Shown: piece by piece, positions 54,701 to 63,343 of the stretch | Position numbering within the stretch: the stretch's first letter is position 1 | How the letters are laid out: each line of letters begins with the position of its first letter | Assembly (NCBI GenBank): GCA_900299145.1 | Contig: OMIN01000114.1 | Span: 1 to 64,000, forward strand | Source: Betaproteobacteria bacterium | GTDB lineage: Bacteria; Pseudomonadota; Gammaproteobacteria; Burkholderiales; SG8-41 | DNA: 64,000 nucleotides | Direction of reading: 5' to 3' | Notes under the pieces: generated by a model | Databases searched by the model: none | Seen by the model: only the letters and a program-made list of their open reading frames with translations | Told to the model about the DNA's origin: nothing | Translations under genes and position numbers: made by a program

Positions 54701-55690
54701 TTATTCCGCCTTGGCGCCGGTGGATTTGACCGCCCGGCCCCACGACAAATACTGCGCGCGGATGTAGTCGCCGAATTCCACCGCCGAGCCGGGCACGGCC
54801 TTTTGCGCCAGCGGCTGCAGGCGTTTGGCCACGTCGGGCGCGACAAGCGCGCGGCCCAGCGCGGTGTTCAGGCGGCCAACGACATCGGCGGGTGTACCGG
54901 CGGGCGCAACAAAGCCATACCATTCACGCGCGTCGCCAAAATCCTTGAACCCGGCTTCGGTCATGGTTGGCACGTCAGGCAAACTTTCCTCGCGTTTGCT
55001 GCCCGACACCGCGAGCGCTCGCAACTTGCCGCCGCGGATGTGCGGATTGACCGACGTGGGCACCGTAAACATGATGCCGACGTGACCGCCCAAAAGATCG
55101 ATCACCGCCGGCCCGGCGCCCTTGTACGGCACGTGCACCATTTGCGTTTTGGTCGTCAGACGAAACAGTTCGCCCATGAGTTGCGGCCCGGCGGAAGTGG
55201 AAGCGAAGGTCAGTTTGCCCGGATGCGCTTTCGCCAGTTGCGCGAGTTCAGTAACTGACTTCGCCGGCACGGAGGGATGAACCACCAGCACGTACGGCAT
55301 TTCGGTGCCACGCGTGATGGGCGTGAAGTCCTTCAGCGTGTCATAGCCGGGGTTGTTGTACATGTGCGGATTGATCACCAGCGCGCCGGAATGCCCGAGC
55401 GTGATGGTATAGCCGTCGGCGGGCGCTTTCGCGCCGAGCGCGGTGCCAAGGCTGCCCTGCGCGCCGCCGCGATTGTCGACAATGATCTGCTGGTTCCACG
55501 CATCAGTGAGTTTGCCGGCGAGTATGCGCACCAGCGCATCCGTGCCGCCGCCCGGTGGAAACGGCACGATGATGCGCACGGGCTTTTCGGGGAAATCGGC
55601 GGCCAAGGCCGGAGAGGAAAAAATGCCCGCCGCGCCAAGCGCAACCGCCTGCGCAAACCCGCAACCGCTAAACAATTGAGTGAAATTCAT
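54701..55690 (-). CDS. TctC/Bug-family solute receptor
   Basis: A receptor of 329 residues with a signal ending SPALAAD. RIIVPFPPGGGTDALVR, IVDNRGGAQGSLG, PADGYT, YDTLKDFTPI, VPYKGAGPAVIDLLGG and PTMTEAGFKDFGDA are visible. A weak AT-rich element match (55712-55728) lies 22 nt before its ATG. Convergent neighbours on one side are the oxygenase genes; the PQQ dehydrogenase stop lies 125 nt upstream on the same strand. Confidence 0.93.
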   Translation of the reverse strand: MNFTQLFSGCGFAQAVALGAAGIFSSPALAADFPEKPVRIIVPFPPGGGTDALVRILAGKLTDAWNQQIIVDNRGGAQGSLGTALGAKAPADGYTITLGHSGALVINPHMYNNPGYDTLKDFTPITRGTEMPYVLVVHPSVPAKSVTELAQLAKAHPGKLTFASTSAGPQLMGELFRLTTKTQMVHVPYKGAGPAVIDLLGGHVGIMFTVPTSVNPHIRGGKLRALAVSGSKREESLPDVPTMTEAGFKDFGDAREWYGFVAPAGTPADVVGRLNTALGRALVAPDVAKRLQPLAQKAVPGSAVEFGDYIRAQYLSWGRAVKSTGAKAE

Positions 55691-55711
55691 TGTGATGTTT
55701 TTGCGCTGGCT

Positions 55712-55728
55712 TAACTATGATTTTTCAT
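55712..55728 (+). repeat. Possible degenerate AT-rich element upstream of a receptor
   Basis: TAACTATGATTTTTCAT agrees with the core variant TAACTATTTGTTTTTATT at most positions, but the trailing T-run is absent. Listed with low confidence. Confidence 0.25.
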
Positions 55729-55814
55729 GCCGACTGCGGCGAATCTCGCGGGCTGTGTCAGAGCGAGGCAGCACTGTCATCGATGCCGCTGCCTCGCGTC
55801 TCACACTTCCCATT

Positions 55815-57503
55815 TCAATCCGGCATCACCGCAAACGTCCACATCGACCCGCCGAGCGGCACCTTGCCACGTGCCATCGCGCGCGCGGAGTTGCCGCCGA
55901 TACCCGACGCGATGCTCACGTACTGCCTGCCCTTGTGCGTGTACGTGATGGCAGTGGCGTTGATGCCCGAGCTGGTCTGGAATTCCCACAGCGTTTTGCC
56001 GGTGTCTTCATCAAGCGCGATGAATTTGCCGTTGACATCGCCGGTAAACAACAGCCCGCCGCCCGTGGCGAGCATGCCCGCGGAACTCGCACGATCGGTG
56101 AGTGGAATTTCCCATTTCTTTTTGCCGGTAACAGGATCAATGGCGATGTGATGGCCGACCACTTCGCCGGGCTTGGGCACGTAGGCGCGCGAGATTACGC
56201 CAGTGGAGCGCTTGCCGATGACCTGTTGAGGAATCGGAAGCTCAACTTTGAAAATGCGCGGAATATTCCACGAACTGGTGTAAATCAGATTTTTGTTCGG
56301 GTTGTAGGCAATGGGCACCGCGTTCACCCCCCGCTGTGGGTACACCGACACTTCCACGCCGTCGTAGATTTGCTTGTAGAGTTCCTGATTGACTACCGGC
56401 CGGCCGGTTTTGAGATCGATGTGCGAGGCCCAATTCACACGCGTAAACGGATGCGCCGCCAGCAGCTGGCCGTTGGTGCGGTCGATGGTGTACATGAAAC
56501 CACTCTTGTTCATCTGGAACAGCACCTTGCGCGGTTTGCCTTCGAAGGTGATGTCGGCCAGCACCGGCTCGTCGGTACCATCCACATCCCACACGTCGTT
56601 GGGAGTGTACTGGTAATGCCACACGATCTCGCCAGTCTTCGGGCGGATGGCGAGCAGCGTGCTGGCATACAATCCGTCAAGCGCGTTGCGGCTTTGCGGC
56701 GTCCACGGCGCGGGGTTGCCGGTGCCCCAGTAAATCAGATCAAGCTCCGGGTCGTACGCGCCGCTGCGCCAGGTGGGCGCGCCGCCGGTTTTCCACGCGT
56801 CGTCCTTGGGCCAGGTCTCTGAGCCTTTTTCGCCCGGCGCGGGCACGGTATACGTGCGCCACAGGTGTTTGCCGGTTTCAGGATCCCAGCCGTTTAAAAA
56901 ACCGCGCGTGGTGTATTCGCCGCCAGCCATGCCGGTGATTACGACACCATTCGCAATCACTGGCGCCGCAGTGGCGGTGTAGCCTTCCTTGTGATCGGCA
57001 AACTTCTGCTTCCACACTTCCTTGCCGGTTTTCATGTCGAGCGCCAGCACGTGGTTGTCGAGCGTGATGCGATAGAGTTTGCCGTTGTAAATGGTGGCGG
57101 TGCCGCGCGCGGTAACGCCGCAGCAGGCTTGCGCCGCCGTCTCTGGCGGCCAACTCACCTCCGTGCGCCACAGTTGCTGGCCGGTGGCGACGTCGATGGC
57201 GAAGGTTTGCGTGGCATTCACCACATACATCACACCGTTGTAGATGGTGGGCTGCGCCGTCTCGCCATAATTGTTTTGCAGACTGATCGCCCACACCGGC
57301 ACCAGGCGCTTCACGTTTGATTTGTTGATCTGATTGAGCGGGCTGTAATTGCGCAGGTGGTAACCCATGCCCTGCACGGGTACGTTGTCGGCGTTCTTGC
57401 CGGCGTCGATTAATTCCTGGGCACTTTGCGCGCGCACGGCCATGGGCGCGGCCGCGCAAGCGGCCATCACGGCCAGTGCGATGAATTTCGAGCATGTATT
57501 CAT
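55815..57503 (-). CDS. PQQ-dependent alcohol dehydrogenase, lanthanide-type active site
   Basis: A 562-residue periplasmic quinoprotein alcohol dehydrogenase with an eight-bladed propeller. The signal peptide ends at AVRAQS. The vicinal disulphide is Cys127-Cys128 in QACCGVTARG. Predicted metal ligands are Glu196 (GGEYTTRG), Asn263 (GTGNPAPW), catalytic Asp306 and an extra Asp308 in VWDVDGTDE. The second aspartate two residues after the first marks the lanthanide-dependent XoxF/ExaF group; calcium enzymes have Ala or Ser there. There is no haem domain, so a separate cytochrome must accept electrons. A GGGAGAGA ribosome site precedes the ATG. Substrate alcohol unknown. Confidence 0.92.
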   Translation of the reverse strand: MNTCSKFIALAVMAACAAAPMAVRAQSAQELIDAGKNADNVPVQGMGYHLRNYSPLNQINKSNVKRLVPVWAISLQNNYGETAQPTIYNGVMYVVNATQTFAIDVATGQQLWRTEVSWPPETAAQACCGVTARGTATIYNGKLYRITLDNHVLALDMKTGKEVWKQKFADHKEGYTATAAPVIANGVVITGMAGGEYTTRGFLNGWDPETGKHLWRTYTVPAPGEKGSETWPKDDAWKTGGAPTWRSGAYDPELDLIYWGTGNPAPWTPQSRNALDGLYASTLLAIRPKTGEIVWHYQYTPNDVWDVDGTDEPVLADITFEGKPRKVLFQMNKSGFMYTIDRTNGQLLAAHPFTRVNWASHIDLKTGRPVVNQELYKQIYDGVEVSVYPQRGVNAVPIAYNPNKNLIYTSSWNIPRIFKVELPIPQQVIGKRSTGVISRAYVPKPGEVVGHHIAIDPVTGKKKWEIPLTDRASSAGMLATGGGLLFTGDVNGKFIALDEDTGKTLWEFQTSSGINATAITYTHKGRQYVSIASGIGGNSARAMARGKVPLGGSMWTFAVMPD

Positions 57504-57609
57504 GATTTCTCTCCCGTTGGTGTGCTGTTGACACTATCTTGGCGATGACCCCATGGCATTCTATGCCCGCGCCACGCGTGCCGCCAGCAGACGTCTACAT
57601 CTTGCGAAA

Positions 57610-57639
57610 TTGACACCGCCGGGGAGTGGTTTGTATAGT
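57610..57639 (+). promoter_or_regulatory. Probable promoter of the GlcG/HbpS-like gene
   Basis: TTGACA at 57610-57615 and TATAGT at 57634-57639 with an 18-nt spacer form a near-consensus sigma-70 promoter, 54 nt upstream of ATG 57693. The 189-bp region also must hold the opposite promoter of the PQQ dehydrogenase. Confidence 0.65.
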
Positions 57640-57692
57640 CGCCGGCGCTCGTTTCCCACGTTTGTAACCTCAACTTTTCCCCGGAGAACTCC

Positions 57693-58118
57693 ATGCCGCT
57701 GACGCTTAAACAGGCCAACACCATCTGCGAAAAAGCCCTCGAACACGCGCGCGCCAAGAACTACGCCAAGCTCACCGTGGTCGTGCTGGATGAAGCCGGC
57801 AACCTCAAGGCCGCGCAGCGCGAAGACGGCGCGAGCATGTTCCGTTACGATGTGGCGCTGGGCAAGGCGTGGGGCGCGGTGGCGATGAGTTGCTCGAGCC
57901 GCAAACTCGCTGAGCGCGCCAAGGGAAATCAGAACTTTTTCCTCACACTGGCCTCGACGGCACAGGGCAAATTCCTGCCGCAACAGGGCGCCGTGTTGAT
58001 TCGTGACGCCAGCGGCGCGATTTTGGGCGCAGCGGGGATTAGTGGCGCGAGCGGGGATGAGGATGAAGAATGTGCGGCGAGAGGCGTGGAGGCGGCGGGA
58101 TTAAAGGCGGATATCTGA
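57693..58118 (+). CDS. GlcG/HbpS-family haem-binding protein
   Basis: A 141-residue member of the GlcG/HbpS (DUF336) family: LTLKQANTICEKALEHARAKNYAKLTVVVLDEAG, the QREDGASMFRYDVALGKAWGAV helix, and the C-terminal AAGISGASGDEDEECAARGVEAAG. Family members bind haem or occur beside alcohol and glycolate oxidation genes; relatives are often found next to PQQ dehydrogenases. Here it is divergent from one, which supports a linked role. No signal peptide is present, so it would be cytoplasmic. Confidence 0.9.
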   Translation: MPLTLKQANTICEKALEHARAKNYAKLTVVVLDEAGNLKAAQREDGASMFRYDVALGKAWGAVAMSCSSRKLAERAKGNQNFFLTLASTAQGKFLPQQGAVLIRDASGAILGAAGISGASGDEDEECAARGVEAAGLKADI

Positions 58119-58124
58119 AGACTA

Positions 58125-58153
58125 TAAGTATTTGATTTAAAAGAATATTTAAA
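58125..58153 (+). repeat. AT-rich dispersed element between convergent genes
   Basis: TAAGTATTTGATTTAAAA then GAATATTTAAAT. It starts 6 nt after the GlcG/HbpS-like stop. The 3' half contains ATTTAAA and TTTAAAT arms separated by 6 nt. Same subtype as the copy at 45489. Confidence 0.75.
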
Positions 58154-58219
58154 TAGCCATCTATGCATCGTCGAGCGCGATGGAAGTTGGATTTCCCGTG
58201 GGGACTTGCGCCAGCAGCC

Positions 58220-59218
58220 CTAGCGCGGCGCTGCAAGCGCGCGACTCAATGCCGCCGCGCAGTCGGCCAAAGCGCGCCGCACAACGCCGACATGCGGGCT
58301 GGATCGTATAAAGCCGTGGGTTAGGCCGTCGTAGACGGTCAGCGAATGCGGCACGTTTGCCGCAGCGAGTTTTTGCGCGAGCGCGCGGCTGTCGTCGATC
58401 AACGGATCGAGGTTGCCGATGATAAGGTGTGCAGGCGGCATGCCGGCCATCGATGCGGTTAGCGGGGCGACGCGCCAGTCGCCGCGCTGGTCAGGGGCTT
58501 GGAGGTAATGCGCCCAAATCCAGTCCATTTGTGCGGCGGACAATCCGTAGTTACCGGTGCCGAGCGTGGCCCATGCCGGCGTGGTGTTGTCGGTGGAATA
58601 CACGCCATAGATAAGCAACATGAATTTCAGCGGCGAAAAACCAGCAGCGCCACTGTTGCGACTGGCATCGCGCATCGCCAGTGCTGCGGCGAGCGCGAGG
58701 TTGCCGCCCGCTGAATCGCCGCCGACTGCCAGACGCGTGGCGTCGATTCCTAGGGATTGGCCTTCGCGGGCGGCATGGCGCACGGCGGCGAGCATGTCGT
58801 CAAAAGCCGCCGGAAATCGATGCTCCGGCGACAACCGGTAATCCACTGACAGTACGGCAACGCCACTGGCGCGCACCAGCTCGCGCAGCATGGCATTCCA
58901 TGCGTCCAGCGTGCCCAGCGCGAAACTGCCGCCGTGGGCGTAAATCATCAGCGGCGGGTTGGCAACGCCATCGGGCAGATAGAGCCGGCAGGCCACCGCG
59001 CCGCCACTGCCGTCCTCGCGCGGCACGGCGATATCGCGTTCGCGCATCAGCGGTTTTGAGTTTTCGTTGAGCACCGCTGCAATGCGCGCGTTCATCGCGC
59101 GGCAGTCAGCGACTGCTGCGCGCGTGAGGCTTAGCGCGGCAAGGCCGCGCGCCTTCAAGTGCGCGCCAAGCGCCGCGAGTTCAGGGTCTAGCGTGGCGGG
59201 CGGCACGGCATCGTTCAT
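58220..59218 (-). CDS. Alpha/beta hydrolase, hormone-sensitive-lipase (acetyl esterase) family
   Basis: A 332-residue family IV esterase. The oxyanion motif is MIYAHGGSFALG and the nucleophile motif GGDSAGGNLALA. The acid is in GNLDPLIDD and the histidine in GLTHGFIR. Family enzymes cleave short-chain esters. It is the last gene of a minus-strand operon with a flavin monooxygenase and another hydrolase (18-nt and 10-nt gaps). Confidence 0.91.
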   Translation of the reverse strand: MNDAVPPATLDPELAALGAHLKARGLAALSLTRAAVADCRAMNARIAAVLNENSKPLMRERDIAVPREDGSGGAVACRLYLPDGVANPPLMIYAHGGSFALGTLDAWNAMLRELVRASGVAVLSVDYRLSPEHRFPAAFDDMLAAVRHAAREGQSLGIDATRLAVGGDSAGGNLALAAALAMRDASRNSGAAGFSPLKFMLLIYGVYSTDNTTPAWATLGTGNYGLSAAQMDWIWAHYLQAPDQRGDWRVAPLTASMAGMPPAHLIIGNLDPLIDDSRALAQKLAAANVPHSLTVYDGLTHGFIRSSPHVGVVRRALADCAAALSRALAAPR

Positions 59219-59236
59219 GGCTGCGGCTACTGTCGA

Positions 59237-60442
59237 CTATTGATTGAAGCCGGCTTGCACCGGGGCGATGGCTTTCAAGCGCGGCAGCACCTCGCGCGAG
59301 AAGAGATTGATGCTTTTCTCCGTTTCCGCGTGCGTCATGGGGCCGGAGCGGCCGATCATCACCAGATGGCCGAAGCCGCCGACGAAGTTGTAAAAATCCA
59401 TGATCTGCTTGTAGACGGAATCGGGCGTGCCCGCGAACAGTATGCCTTGTGCCTTCGCTTGATGGGGCGTGGTGCCAATCAGCGCACCTCCGATGGAGGG
59501 TTTCATACCGGCGGGCGTGGGCGTGTCCGGAGCGCGGCGCGAGCGGTAAATCATCGGCGCGGCCTCGGGAGGCGCGCCACCCGGCAAGAATTTGCCGAAT
59601 TGTGGCGCGGATTTCATGCTGGTGTTGAGAAACCACAATAACTTTTCGCCGAGACGCATGCCTTCTTCTTCGGTTTCGCCCACCGCTACCAGCGCAGCAT
59701 AGGCAAAATTGTCGGTTGTTTGTGCAGGCAGGCCCGCATCGACGCGCGCCTGCCGGTTGGCGGCAAACGCGGCTTTTGTGCCTTCGGGGCCACGCAGCAC
59801 CAGCGCGTGTACCATGCCGCGCCGACCGACGTCGCGCGAAGTCGACGCGTCGCCCGTTGCCGACCACATGCGCGGCAGTTGCTGATAACCGCGTGGCCAG
59901 ATGTTGACGTGGCGGTGCGAGAAGTACTGGCCTTCCCAACTGAAAGGGCCGTCGTGCGAGGTCAGCGCCTTGCTGATGAGGTCGATGGCTTCCCAGTATC
60001 GCCAGCCATTGTCGATGGCGCTCATGTTGCTGGAGGCCATTTCGCTGCCGCCGGATTTCACGAAGCCGATTTCCAGACGGCCGCGGCTGATCACGTCCGC
60101 CGTGGCGTATTCCTCGGCGACACGCACCGGATCGGGCCGCAGCGTAATCAGCGTGCCCAGACTCAGAATGCGCGCCTTGCGCGTTTGCCGCGCGAGGATC
60201 GCCACCAGCATCGGGTTGGCTGCGAGCAGCGAGTTGATGCCGGCATGATGCTCGATGGCGACGACATTCAAGCCGCGGTCGTCGCACAGCAGGAATTCGT
60301 CAATGCATTCCTCGAACAGGTCTGCCGCAATCTTCGGATCGCAATAGCGGTTGGGCAGGCTGCCGCGCACCGAGGGCGCACGGTCCAGCACGTCCTTAGC
60401 GACGTTGGGATAGGGAATTTCACACTGATACCAGACATCCAT
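59237..60442 (-). CDS. LLM-class flavin-dependent monooxygenase
   Basis: A 401-residue luciferase-like flavin monooxygenase. ARILSLGTLITLRPDPVRVAEEYATADVISRGRLEIGFVKSG is the conserved TIM-barrel segment. SATGDASTSRDVGRRGM and the C-terminal IGTTPHQAKAQG/FAGTPDSVYKQIMDF parts complete it. Such enzymes use FMNH2 or F420 to hydroxylate or cleave substrates; a reductase is not encoded next to it. Operon partners are two esterase/hydrolase genes, suggesting oxidation followed by hydrolysis of a lactone or ester. Confidence 0.9.
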   Translation of the reverse strand: MDVWYQCEIPYPNVAKDVLDRAPSVRGSLPNRYCDPKIAADLFEECIDEFLLCDDRGLNVVAIEHHAGINSLLAANPMLVAILARQTRKARILSLGTLITLRPDPVRVAEEYATADVISRGRLEIGFVKSGGSEMASSNMSAIDNGWRYWEAIDLISKALTSHDGPFSWEGQYFSHRHVNIWPRGYQQLPRMWSATGDASTSRDVGRRGMVHALVLRGPEGTKAAFAANRQARVDAGLPAQTTDNFAYAALVAVGETEEEGMRLGEKLLWFLNTSMKSAPQFGKFLPGGAPPEAAPMIYRSRRAPDTPTPAGMKPSIGGALIGTTPHQAKAQGILFAGTPDSVYKQIMDFYNFVGGFGHLVMIGRSGPMTHAETEKSINLFSREVLPRLKAIAPVQAGFNQ

Positions 60443-60452
60443 GATGGTTTTC

Positions 60453-61247
60453 CTACGCTTTCAAAAAGGCCTGCACGCGTTCAGCGAGCGCGACGGGTTG
60501 TTCAATTTCGGGGTGATGGCCGGCGGCGGCGATGGTCTCGAACTTCGCGCCGGGGATCAATTTGGCATAGGCCTCGCCATACGAGGGCTTTACGACACCG
60601 TCGGAGGCGCCCCACAGCACCAGTGTGCGCGCCTTGATGAAGCCGAGCCAGCGCTTGAGTTGCGGGCTGTACATGTAGGGATGAAAGGCGTAGCGGCAGA
60701 GTGTTTCCCGGTTGCGCGAAATCGTGATGAGTTCTTCATCCTCCATGTCGTCGTAACGCGGCGCGTTCTTCGCGGGGTCGTGCCAGCTTTTTTTCACCAC
60801 GTCATCCGGATGCGCGTTGAACACGTCGAGAATATCCGGCGTTTCGCGGTCGCTGATTTTTATGCCCAGCGCGTCGACGAGAATCAGCTTGCCGATGCGC
60901 CGCCCGGCTTTTACCGCGATCTCTGCCGCGAGCCACCCGCCGAACGAAATGCCCATCAGTGTTATCGGCCCCGCAGGGAGCGTGTCAATATATTCCAGAT
61001 ACAGATGCACCAGATCGTACATCGTGCCGAAATCCTTGGGCCGCTTCGTGCCGCCAAAGCCCGGATGCGAAGGCGCCAACAGCTCGGCATCGCGCGCCAG
61101 GAGGTCAACTATCGGCAAACGGGGGTCGATATGCTCGAAGCCGTGCAACAAAAGCAGGGGCTGGCCGGGGCCCCGGCGCAGTACATCGAGATCGACGCCG
61201 GCAACAGGCACGCGTTGCGTGGCCGGCGCTGTGGTAACGGTGGACAT
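60453..61247 (-). CDS. Alpha/beta hydrolase (MhpC/C-C hydrolase-like)
   Basis: A 264-residue hydrolase. LLLLHGFEHIDPR is the oxyanion loop, TLMGISFGGWLAAE holds the nucleophile serine, GASDGVVKPSYGE the acid and AAGHHPEIEQP the histidine. It heads the operon with the flavin monooxygenase and esterase. Closest general resemblance is to C-C bond hydrolases of aromatic meta-cleavage pathways, but the substrate is inferred only from context. Confidence 0.9.
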   Translation of the reverse strand: MSTVTTAPATQRVPVAGVDLDVLRRGPGQPLLLLHGFEHIDPRLPIVDLLARDAELLAPSHPGFGGTKRPKDFGTMYDLVHLYLEYIDTLPAGPITLMGISFGGWLAAEIAVKAGRRIGKLILVDALGIKISDRETPDILDVFNAHPDDVVKKSWHDPAKNAPRYDDMEDEELITISRNRETLCRYAFHPYMYSPQLKRWLGFIKARTLVLWGASDGVVKPSYGEAYAKLIPGAKFETIAAAGHHPEIEQPVALAERVQAFLKA

Positions 61248-61426
61248 TCGGAGTTCCTTGCGGTGAAACTGGTAAGAAGTGGAAAACGGCGAAAATTTGA
61301 GAAAAGCAGATTGACAGATTGTGAGTTCAGATAGTGTGCAGACACTGTACGAGAAACGCGGGAGAGCTAAATGTAACGCATCACGGGCCAGTATTTCAAT
61401 TTCTCAATTGCGGGTGGGGTGATACG

Positions 61427-61456
61427 TTGTCGCACTTATAGCCCGTGCTGCATAAT
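61427..61456 (+). promoter_or_regulatory. Candidate promoter in the 306-bp gap before the dehydratase
   Basis: TTGTCG (61427-61432) and CATAAT (61451-61456) with an 18-nt spacer face the dehydratase ATG 98 nt away. The gap 61248-61553 separates divergent operons and also holds a small palindrome AGTGT-GCAG-ACACT at 61333-61346 that could be a regulator site. Nothing else is recognisable there. Confidence 0.45.
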
Positions 61457-61553
61457 GTGGCCCCGGTCGTTGCAAACTCTGGGATGTCGTTGCGCGACAG
61501 GCACATCGGGCCGTAACACGGGCCGCCTTCACCCCATTCACGAGAGGAAAATC

Positions 61554-63287
61554 ATGGCACAGCGCAAAAAAGGCGCGGAGGAGTTTCGTTCACACAAATG
61601 GTTTGGCGTGAAGGATTTGCGCTCGTTCGGCCACCGCTCACGCACGTTGCAAATGGGTTACTCGCGCGAGGATTTCGCGGGCAAGCCGGTGATCGGCATT
61701 ATCAACACCTGGAGCGACATCAACCCGTGTCATGCACATTTCCGCACGCGCGCCGAAGAGGTGAAACGCGGCGTGTGGCAGGCCGGCGGTTTCCCGCTGG
61801 AAATGCCCGCGATCACGCTGGCCGAGCCGTTTCAAAAGCCCTCGACCATGATGTACCGCAACATGCTGGCGATGGAAACCGAGGAGTTACTGCGCTCGTA
61901 CCCTGTCGATGGCTGTGTGCTGATGGGCGGATGCGATAAAACCACGCCTGCGCTCATCATGGGCGCGTTGTCGATGAACATCCCCATGATCTACATGCCC
62001 GCGGGTCCCATGCTGCGCGGCAACTGGCATGGCGAACATCTCGGTTCCGGCACTGATTCGTGGAAATACTGGGCCGAACTGCGCGCGGGCAATATCACCG
62101 AGCGCGACTGGCAGGAAGTCGAAGAAGGTATCGCGCGTTCGTACGGACATTGCATGGTGATGGGCACGGCCTCGACCATGACGTCCATTAGCGAAACGCT
62201 GGGCCTTACGCTGCCGGGCGCGGCATCAATCCCCGCGGCGGACGCCAACCACCCGCGCATGGCCACTGCCAGCGGCAAACGCATTGTGGAGATGGTGTGG
62301 GAGGACTGGAAACCCTCGGACTTCCTCACCGCGCAATCGTTTGATAACGCCATTATCGCCACACACGCGCTGTCGGGTTCCACCAATGCGCTGATTCATT
62401 TGCTGGCGATGGCGGGGCGTGCGGGCATTAATCTGAAACTCGACCGTTTTGACGAACTGGCGCAGCGTGTGCCGGTGCTTGCCAACATCCGCCCGGCGGG
62501 CGACAAGTATTTGATGGAGGATTTCTATTACGCTGGCGGCTTGCGTGCGATGCTCGCCAACCTGAAAGACCTGCTAAACCTCAACTGCAAAACGGTGAGC
62601 GGCAAAACGCTGGGTGAAAATATCGAAGGCTGCAAGGTCTATAACGACGACGTGATCCGCCCGCGCTCCAACCCGGTGTCGCAAACCGGCGGTCTGGCGG
62701 TGCTGCGCGGCAACCTGGCGCCCGACGGCGCGGTAATCAAGCCCACTGCCGCCGAAGCACATTTGCACAAACATACGGGGCCTGCTGTCGTGTTCAAGGA
62801 TTACAACGAGATGAACGCGCGCATAGACGACGAGAATCTCAAGGTCGATGAAAACTCCGTGCTGGTGCTGCAAAACGGCGGCCCGCTGGGCGGCCCCGGC
62901 ATGCCGGAGTGGGGGCAGTTGCCGATCCCGAAAAAGCTCCTGAAAAAAGGCGTGCGCGACATGGTGCGCATCTCTGATGCGCGGATGAGCGGCACCTCCT
63001 ACGGCACCTGCGTGCTGCATGTGTCCCCGGAGTCGTACGTCGGCGGCCCGTTGGCACTGGTGCGCGAAGGTGATTTGATCGAACTCGACGTTGCCGCGCG
63101 TAAGCTCGAGTTAAAAGTCAGCGATGCCGAACTCGCAAAACGCCGCGCCGAATGGAAGCCCGCGCCGAAGAAATTCGGCCGTGGTTACGGCGCGTTGTTC
63201 TCACAGCATGTGACGCAGGCAGACAAGGGCTGTGATTTCGATTTCCTGCATCAGACCGAGGATACGGAGGATCCGGAGATACATTGA
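61554..63287 (+). CDS. IlvD/Edd-family dehydratase (L-arabinonate dehydratase-like)
   Basis: A 577-residue iron-sulfur dehydratase that removes water from dihydroxy acids. Probable cluster ligands are Cys59 (INPCHAHFRTRAEEVKRG), Cys127 (GGCDKTTPALIMGA) and Cys200 (SYGHCMVMGTASTM); Lys129 is the metal-site lysine. The EFRSHKWFG start and SRTLQMGYSREDF match sugar-acid (pentonate) dehydratases more than the branched-chain amino acid enzyme IlvD. A GAGAGGAAAA ribosome site supports ATG 61554. No pentose pathway genes adjoin it, so the substrate could be another sugar acid. Confidence 0.92.
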   Translation: MAQRKKGAEEFRSHKWFGVKDLRSFGHRSRTLQMGYSREDFAGKPVIGIINTWSDINPCHAHFRTRAEEVKRGVWQAGGFPLEMPAITLAEPFQKPSTMMYRNMLAMETEELLRSYPVDGCVLMGGCDKTTPALIMGALSMNIPMIYMPAGPMLRGNWHGEHLGSGTDSWKYWAELRAGNITERDWQEVEEGIARSYGHCMVMGTASTMTSISETLGLTLPGAASIPAADANHPRMATASGKRIVEMVWEDWKPSDFLTAQSFDNAIIATHALSGSTNALIHLLAMAGRAGINLKLDRFDELAQRVPVLANIRPAGDKYLMEDFYYAGGLRAMLANLKDLLNLNCKTVSGKTLGENIEGCKVYNDDVIRPRSNPVSQTGGLAVLRGNLAPDGAVIKPTAAEAHLHKHTGPAVVFKDYNEMNARIDDENLKVDENSVLVLQNGGPLGGPGMPEWGQLPIPKKLLKKGVRDMVRISDARMSGTSYGTCVLHVSPESYVGGPLALVREGDLIELDVAARKLELKVSDAELAKRRAEWKPAPKKFGRGYGALFSQHVTQADKGCDFDFLHQTEDTEDPEIH

Positions 63288-63315
63288 TCGAGTGGGGGGT
63301 CTTGAGAAATTCACC

Positions 63316-63343
63316 TAAATGTCTGTTTTTAATGAATTTAAGG
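63316..63343 (+). repeat. AT-rich dispersed element between convergent genes
   Basis: TAAATGTCTGTTTTTAAT then GAATTTAAGG, one of the more divergent intergenic copies. It ends 1 nt before the stop of the glutathione transferase gene and lies 28 nt after the dehydratase stop. Confidence 0.6.

Noticed and set aside
55680-56822. Antisense open frame of 380 codons over the PQQ dehydrogenase
   Set aside because: Shadow frame with arginine/histidine-rich composition and no motifs.
61390-61412. Further AT-rich element copy before the dehydratase
   Set aside because: Only GTATTT is shared with the core and there is no T-rich tail.
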